Positions 15,005-18,636 of a stretch of 18,636 bases of DNA are shown in pieces (position 1 is the stretch's first letter; each line of letters starts with the position of its first letter). The notes beneath the pieces are model-generated. The model was not told the origin of the DNA and did not search any database. It saw only the letters and a list, made by a program, of their open reading frames with translations. The stretch is from Arenicellales bacterium. GTDB lineage: Bacteria > Pseudomonadota > Gammaproteobacteria > Arenicellales > UBA868. A program made the translations under genes and the position numbers. The stretch lies in contig JAPKAJ010000014.1 in NCBI GenBank assembly GCA_028825345.1, positions 1 through 18,636 of the forward strand. Direction: 5' to 3'.

Positions 15005-15997
15005 TTACGCCACGCCATTAGGCAGAACTATTATTTTTCCGTCCCGACTCTGTCGCGCCGCATGAGCGAGCGCATCCTTGATGTCGCTGATATCGTAAGT
15101 GGCCTCAATGTTAACGTTCAAGGTGCCGTCCCGGACATCATCCGAAAGCTCTTGATACAGCCGTTCTTTTTGGTCTCGTGGCATCTGCCCAAGATGTGTA
15201 GACAGCCAGAAGCCGGTCAGCGTGAGGTGGCGAAAAACCACCCAATCCGGCATGACCATACAGGGCTCGCCACTCAGCATCCCGTAGTTAACCATCATAC
15301 CGCCATCGGCAAGACACTCGGCGAGTCGCAAACTGGTGTTTCCCGCCACCGCATCAATGGCGAGGCGCACGTGACCCCCAGCCGTAGCCGCATTGACCCG
15401 TTCGCTCAGATCATCAAGGCCAACCAGCACGACATCGGCGCCGTATGCCTTGAGCGGCTCGACCAGTGACTCGCGGCGTACCACGTTAACAGTTTTGATG
15501 CCGGCTTTTCTGGCCAACCGGATGAGGCAGTGCCCAACACCCGAATTCGCGGCATCCTGGATAACCCAGTCCCCAGTCTTGAGGTCGACGTACTCGCGCA
15601 GCATCAACGCGGCAGTTGCGGGGTTGACCTTGAGCATCGCGTACTGCAGAAGTCGATCTGACTGAACTTCGATCTTCAGCACCTCGGCAGCTTTGACTCT
15701 GCGTTTCTGAACCCAGTTCTCGCGGCCGAGCAGGATCACCGACTCACCACTGGTAAGCCCGTCGACATCGGCGCCGACTGCACTTATCTGCCCAATCGCT
15801 TCAGCACCTGGCGTGTAGGGCAGTGGTGGCCGTGCCGCGTATTTGCCCTCAATGGTCAAAACATCGGCCGGATTGATCGGAAAAGCCACAACATCGACAA
15901 TCACCTCGTCGCCGGCAGGGGGGCCAGGATCCGGTACATCAGCGCAGTAACTGACCGTGTGCGCTGGGCCAAATGCATCGAACTGTACGGCTTTCAT
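15005..15997 (-). CDS. Zinc-free MDR reductase (enoyl-thioester/quinone reductase-like)
   Basis: A 330-residue medium-chain dehydrogenase/reductase. It lacks the zinc-binding cysteines of alcohol dehydrogenases and has the ETR-type features: INPADVLTIEGKY at 41-53 with the conserved tyrosine Y53, LPYTPGAEAIGQISAVG at 59-75, and the NADPH loop AANSGVG at 149-155. Known relatives reduce 2-enoyl-CoA/ACP or quinones with NADPH. The ATG at 15997 has AGGAG five bases upstream. It lies 52 bp after the PdxA-like gene. A diverged second copy of its first 80 bp or so occurs at 17242-17321, described separately, which shows that this gene was once duplicated or rearranged locally. Confidence 0.9.
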   Translation of the reverse strand: MKAVQFDAFGPAHTVSYCADVPDPGPPAGDEVIVDVVAFPINPADVLTIEGKYAARPPLPYTPGAEAIGQISAVGADVDGLTSGESVILLGRENWVQKRRVKAAEVLKIEVQSDRLLQYAMLKVNPATAALMLREYVDLKTGDWVIQDAANSGVGHCLIRLARKAGIKTVNVVRRESLVEPLKAYGADVVLVGLDDLSERVNAATAGGHVRLAIDAVAGNTSLRLAECLADGGMMVNYGMLSGEPCMVMPDWVVFRHLTLTGFWLSTHLGQMPRDQKERLYQELSDDVRDGTLNVNIEATYDISDIKDALAHAARQSRDGKIIVLPNGVA

Positions 15998-16049
15998 AGG
16001 GTCTCCTGTATTAATGAGTTTTGTCGGTTCAGGTTATGGATCTCTTGGA

Positions 16050-17066
16050 TCAGGCATGGCGATGGTCACGACCCTGCGCCATGGCGGCCACCATGCGAAA
16101 AGCGTTCAGTGCGGCGCGCACATTTGCAGTGTTTGTACCAACAATATCGAAAGCCGTGCCGTGAGCCGGAGTGGTGATCGGCACCGGCAGGCCACCGAGT
16201 ACTGATACGCCCTGGTCAAAGCCCAGTAGCTTGATCGCGATCTGGCCCTGGTCGTGATACATGCTAAGAGCACAGTCATACTGGCCGTCACGAACCTTGA
16301 GATAAAGCGTATCGCTCGGGAATGGCCCGTGGACCTCGATCTTCTGCAATTTTGCTTTTTCAACCGCGGGTGCGATGGTATCGATCTCCTCTTTGCCGAT
16401 GGTACCGCCGTCACCGGCGTGGGGGTTGAGCGCTGCGACGGCGATTCGGGGGCTGGCATAGCCGGCTTTCTTCAACGTCTGGTCGGCCAGAACGATCGCC
16501 TCGACGATAAGATCAATGGTCAGTCTGCCTGCTACGTCCTTCAGTGGGACATGTGACGTGACCCTGGCGTTCCACATGCCGTCAATCACGTTGAACTCGC
16601 TGGCCCGACTGGTGACGCCGAGCCTGTTTTTTGCGAAGGTCAGCTCGTCTTCAGCACCGATGCCGGCAAGGTGCATGGCGGCCTTGTTAAACGGCATAAA
16701 ACAGATCCCGTCGATAGTGCCGGCCTCGGCAAGGTCAATGGCAAGGCCAAATGTTTGAAGCACAGCGCGGCCGGCATCAGCGAAGACCGTACCCGGAACA
16801 ATGCTGGCCGGGTCTAGGCACGGCACGTCCAGTAACTGGACCTGGCCGCAGTGCGGATCGATACCGGCCGGGTCATTCAAAGTCTTGTAGGAGATAGTCA
16901 GCCCGCTGACCGCGCAGCCGGCCGCCATGACCCGCCGGTCAGAGATCACCAGCGTCCGGCTTCTTTCGCTGTCTTCAAGGCCGCGCAGCAGTTTGGGCAG
17001 CAGCTCGGGGCCGATGCCACAGGCGTCACCCTGAACGATGCCGATAAAGGGCTGCTCGGCGCTCAT
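16050..17066 (-). CDS. PdxA-family 4-phospho-hydroxyacid or dihydrodiol dehydrogenase
   Basis: A 338-residue member of the PdxA family, whose members oxidise 4-hydroxythreonine-4-phosphate, 4-phospho-erythronate/threonate or, in TphB, a dihydrodiol dicarboxylate, with loss of CO2. The metal ligands are in place: H172 (TSHVPL), H216 (LNPHAGDGG) and H271 (MYHDQGQ), with TPAHGTAFD following. The phosphate/glycine loop near the start reads VQGDACGIGPEL rather than the usual GEPAGIGPE. Context has no other vitamin B6 gene and no four-carbon acid-sugar kinase, so a catabolic role is more likely than pyridoxine synthesis; I therefore give no symbol. Its ATG overlaps (ATGA) the end of a remnant frame at 17063-17314. 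The reductase gene follows 52 bp downstream. Confidence 0.9.
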   Translation of the reverse strand: MSAEQPFIGIVQGDACGIGPELLPKLLRGLEDSERSRTLVISDRRVMAAGCAVSGLTISYKTLNDPAGIDPHCGQVQLLDVPCLDPASIVPGTVFADAGRAVLQTFGLAIDLAEAGTIDGICFMPFNKAAMHLAGIGAEDELTFAKNRLGVTSRASEFNVIDGMWNARVTSHVPLKDVAGRLTIDLIVEAIVLADQTLKKAGYASPRIAVAALNPHAGDGGTIGKEEIDTIAPAVEKAKLQKIEVHGPFPSDTLYLKVRDGQYDCALSMYHDQGQIAIKLLGFDQGVSVLGGLPVPITTPAHGTAFDIVGTNTANVRAALNAFRMVAAMAQGRDHRHA

Positions 17067-17321
17067 TCTGTGTGGCGATACGGAAGGTCGAACATCATTG
17101 GCGAGAAGGCACTAAGTGCGTTCAGGAAAAACATGCGCAGTGAGGTCGCCGATTTTTTTGTCGGGAAGGCCAACATCACGAGCCGTCTTGAAGATTGCAT
17201 GCCAGGCCATCTCGGGTAGCAAAATGCCAGAGGCCAGGGGGCAGGATCCGCTACGTTAGCGCAGCAACTGATCGCTTGGATCGAGCAAAATACATCGAAC
17301 GGTACGGCTTTCATAGGGTCT
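17063..17321 (-). pseudogene. Mosaic remnant: duplicated reductase gene start fused to an orphan gene end
   Basis: Bases 17242-17321 match 15925-16004, the start of the MDR reductase gene plus seven bases upstream, at 65 of 80 positions without gaps (hand count). The copy begins at ATG 17314 and reads MKAVPFDVFCSIQAISCCAN, against MKAVQFDAFGPAHTVSYCAD in the intact gene. After about 25 codons similarity stops. A different frame then becomes protein-like (LPEMAWHAIFKTARDVGLPD, then KKIGDLTAHVFPERT) and ends with TAG at 17114-17112. The first frame continues without protein-like character to TGA 17065-17063, overlapping the PdxA-like ATG. So two unrelated gene pieces are joined. The second piece is not recognised. 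The 81% identity suggests an old event. Confidence 0.7.
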
Positions 17322-17366
17322 TCCGGGTTGGTCGATCCCGCGGGATCAGATAGTGAGCATTTCCAA

Positions 17367-18197
17367 CTAGGCCTCGCCCGAGGCCAGTCGTACCAGGTCC
17401 TCACGTGCTCGCAGCCGATCGTCGAGACTGCCAAAAGCGTTCATGTAGTGGCCCGTGTAGCCGGTGTCCTCGATCAGCCTGAACGTCTCATCAAAGTCGA
17501 TAATACCCTCGCCGGGGTACATGTGGAGTTCGTACTCTCCGTTGTTGTCCGCAAGCCGAACCTCACCGAGCCGTTCCGTTGGCATGGCTTCGAGGAAACC
17601 GGCAATGCCTTCGGGCACCAGGGTCGCATGATTGACCGTGAATGCCCAGCCCAGTGCCGCAGACTGGATGGCATTGAAATAAAGCAGGCATTCGTCGACG
17701 GTGTGCGCAAGGTAGTGGACTTCTGCCGTTTCGGGCTCCCAGTTAAGATTCTCCAGCAGGATCTTTGTCCCTTTGCTTTGGGCGTAATCGGTGATTCGCC
17801 GCAGCCGCTCCAGGCTGGCCTCAATACGACGATCCCGATCGGCAGTGAAATGGTAGCCGGCATGCACCACAACCCACTCGGCGTTGAGCCGTACCGCGGC
17901 GTCGATATAGGCGCGCAGGTAGTCATCCACTGCATCACGGACAAAGGGCGAGAACTCGGCGATATTGACCGCAGAGAGTGTGTGCAGGCCAAGATGGACA
18001 TCAAGCGCATTGCACATCTCCCGTATTGAGCCAGCCCGTGTTTCATCGAAACTTTCCAATGCATTTGGCTCGATATCGATCTCACAGTCTATGAACCGGA
18101 CACCGTTGTCGGCTGCCCAGCGGATGCCGTCCTCGACCGACAGCTTGCAGCCAATGTCGACGCCTATCCGCTGTTTCAGGCTCGTGGTCTTGTTCAT
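17367..18197 (-). CDS. Xylose isomerase-like TIM-barrel protein (sugar phosphate isomerase/epimerase family)
   Basis: A 276-residue AP_endonuc_2/xylose-isomerase-like TIM-barrel protein. Typical strands are RIGVDIGCKLSVEDGIRWAA at 10-29, LGLHTLSAV, WVVVHAGYHF, ILLENLNWEP (metal-binding glutamate), FTVNHATLV, EVRLADNNGEYELHMYPGEG and FDETFRLIEDTGYTGHYMNAF. Members are sugar or polyol isomerases and epimerases, dehydratases such as dehydroshikimate dehydratase, and hydroxypyruvate isomerases; which one cannot be told. The ATG at 18197 has AGGAG seven bases upstream. It lies 78 bp downstream of the PhyH-like gene and upstream of the mosaic remnant. Confidence 0.88.
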   Translation of the reverse strand: MNKTTSLKQRIGVDIGCKLSVEDGIRWAADNGVRFIDCEIDIEPNALESFDETRAGSIREMCNALDVHLGLHTLSAVNIAEFSPFVRDAVDDYLRAYIDAAVRLNAEWVVVHAGYHFTADRDRRIEASLERLRRITDYAQSKGTKILLENLNWEPETAEVHYLAHTVDECLLYFNAIQSAALGWAFTVNHATLVPEGIAGFLEAMPTERLGEVRLADNNGEYELHMYPGEGIIDFDETFRLIEDTGYTGHYMNAFGSLDDRLRAREDLVRLASGEA

Positions 18198-18275
18198 AAA
18201 TAACTCCTGTTGGGGCGTAGCGGTGCCCCGAGCCAGCGCCAGGGCCGATCGCCATGCAGCGGGAGACTGGTCTTG

Positions 18276-18636
18276 TCAGGTCTGATGGCCAACTTGAAAG
18301 TCGTTTCCAGCCCGGTCCACACCGCGCAGCAGCCATAACGGGCGACTGGCGAAATTGACCAGAAACCCGGCGCCGGTCGTGGTGGCATACAGCGTCCGAT
18401 TGAAATGACTGGTTGCAGGCATATAGCGTATCGCCACACCGGCGCGACGTTTGCCTGAGGTGTTAGGGTTAGAACCGTGGATCATATAGACGTCATGAAG
18501 TGAAAACTCGCCCGGCTCAAGCTCAATGTCTACGGCGCTGTCCAGGTTGGCAGCCGGATCATCGACCTGCCGATTCAGCACCAGGTTTTCGCGGTCTGAC
18601 CTAGTGTGCAAAAAGCTATGCTGTCCGGTATGCGAT
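18276..18636 (-). CDS. C-terminal part of a phytanoyl-CoA dioxygenase (PhyH) family protein
   Basis: The frame is open to the window edge and ends at TGA 18278-18276, so only the last 119 or so codons are seen. It reads SHTGQHSFLHTRSD at the edge (the usual GSHxxG region), then ELEPGEFSLHDVYMIHGSNP with the second iron-binding histidine, and KRRAGVAIRYMP with the arginine that binds 2-oxoglutarate. PhyH proteins are Fe(II)/2-oxoglutarate-dependent hydroxylases. A TTG at 18611 is not a plausible start because the conserved frame continues upstream of it. It would be the most upstream visible gene of the right-hand operon and could provide the first hydroxylation step. Confidence 0.85.
   Translation of the reverse strand, partial: SHTGQHSFLHTRSDRENLVLNRQVDDPAANLDSAVDIELEPGEFSLHDVYMIHGSNPNTSGKRRAGVAIRYMPATSHFNRTLYATTTGAGFLVNFASRPLWLLRGVDRAGNDFQVGHQT

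Noticed and set aside
17151..17160. Run of seven T (A7 in the sense strand) as a programmed frameshift site
   Set aside because: It lies in a degraded mosaic region and both frames run through it; slippage would not join the reductase-like part to the orphan end upstream of it.
1..18636. CRISPR arrays, tRNA or rRNA genes, intact insertion sequences, prophage or defence genes
   Set aside because: No spaced repeats, cloverleaf-like sequences, transposases, integrases or phage proteins could be found on either strand.

Overview
The window looks like a stretch of a proteobacterial chromosome. GC is moderate (mid-50s percent by eye), genes are tightly packed, many starts have AGGAG-type ribosome binding sites, and the protein families (NMT1-like binding protein, LLM flavoenzyme, PdxA-like dehydrogenase, COG3618 hydrolase, PhyH dioxygenase) are typical of heterotrophic, often marine or soil, alpha- and gammaproteobacteria. 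No rRNA or other marker gene is present, so finer placement is not justified. I saw no tRNA, rRNA, CRISPR array or intact mobile element.

Almost every gene encodes a soluble catabolic-type enzyme. Left block, minus strand, read from 7236 down to 1: LLM flavin monooxygenase, a short-chain dehydrogenase (SDR) with a degenerate active site, a DUF1932-type beta-hydroxyacid dehydrogenase, an enol-lactonase-like alpha/beta hydrolase, a second SDR with an intact active site, a binding-protein-fold protein without a signal peptide, a D-aminoacylase-like amidohydrolase, and the first ten or so codons of what may be an antibiotic-biosynthesis-type (quinol) monooxygenase. From 4241 to 1765 the spacing is 29 bp, 0 bp and a 4-bp overlap, so this part is surely one operon. 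Diverging from it on the plus strand are an aldehyde dehydrogenase and a flavodoxin-fold quinone reductase. The 149-bp divergent intergenic region carries an array of GTTGAGT half-sites.

Central block: an aspartate dehydrogenase and a third SDR, also catalytically atypical, on the minus strand. Between them lies what seems to be a broken small gene. A 599-bp gene-poor divergent region follows, with a strong dyad and two small minus-strand ORFs or remnants. Then comes a 3-hydroxyisobutyrate dehydrogenase-like gene on the plus strand.

Right block, minus strand, 18636 down to 13102: a PhyH-type dioxygenase (cut by the window edge), a xylose-isomerase-like TIM-barrel protein, a mosaic pseudogene containing a second copy of the start of the downstream reductase gene, a PdxA-like dehydrogenase, a zinc-free MDR enoyl/quinone reductase, an alpha/beta hydrolase and a COG3618 amidohydrolase/lactonase.

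Together the genes suggest oxygenation (LLM, PhyH, perhaps ABM), several NAD(P)-linked oxidations and reductions, and hydrolysis of lactone, ester or amide bonds (two alpha/beta hydrolases, two amidohydrolases), with aldehyde oxidation and amine release. This fits an uncharacterised degradation pathway for a nitrogen-containing or cyclic organic compound. The substrate cannot be read from the sequence, and no transcription regulator, permease or ring-hydroxylating dioxygenase is present in the window.
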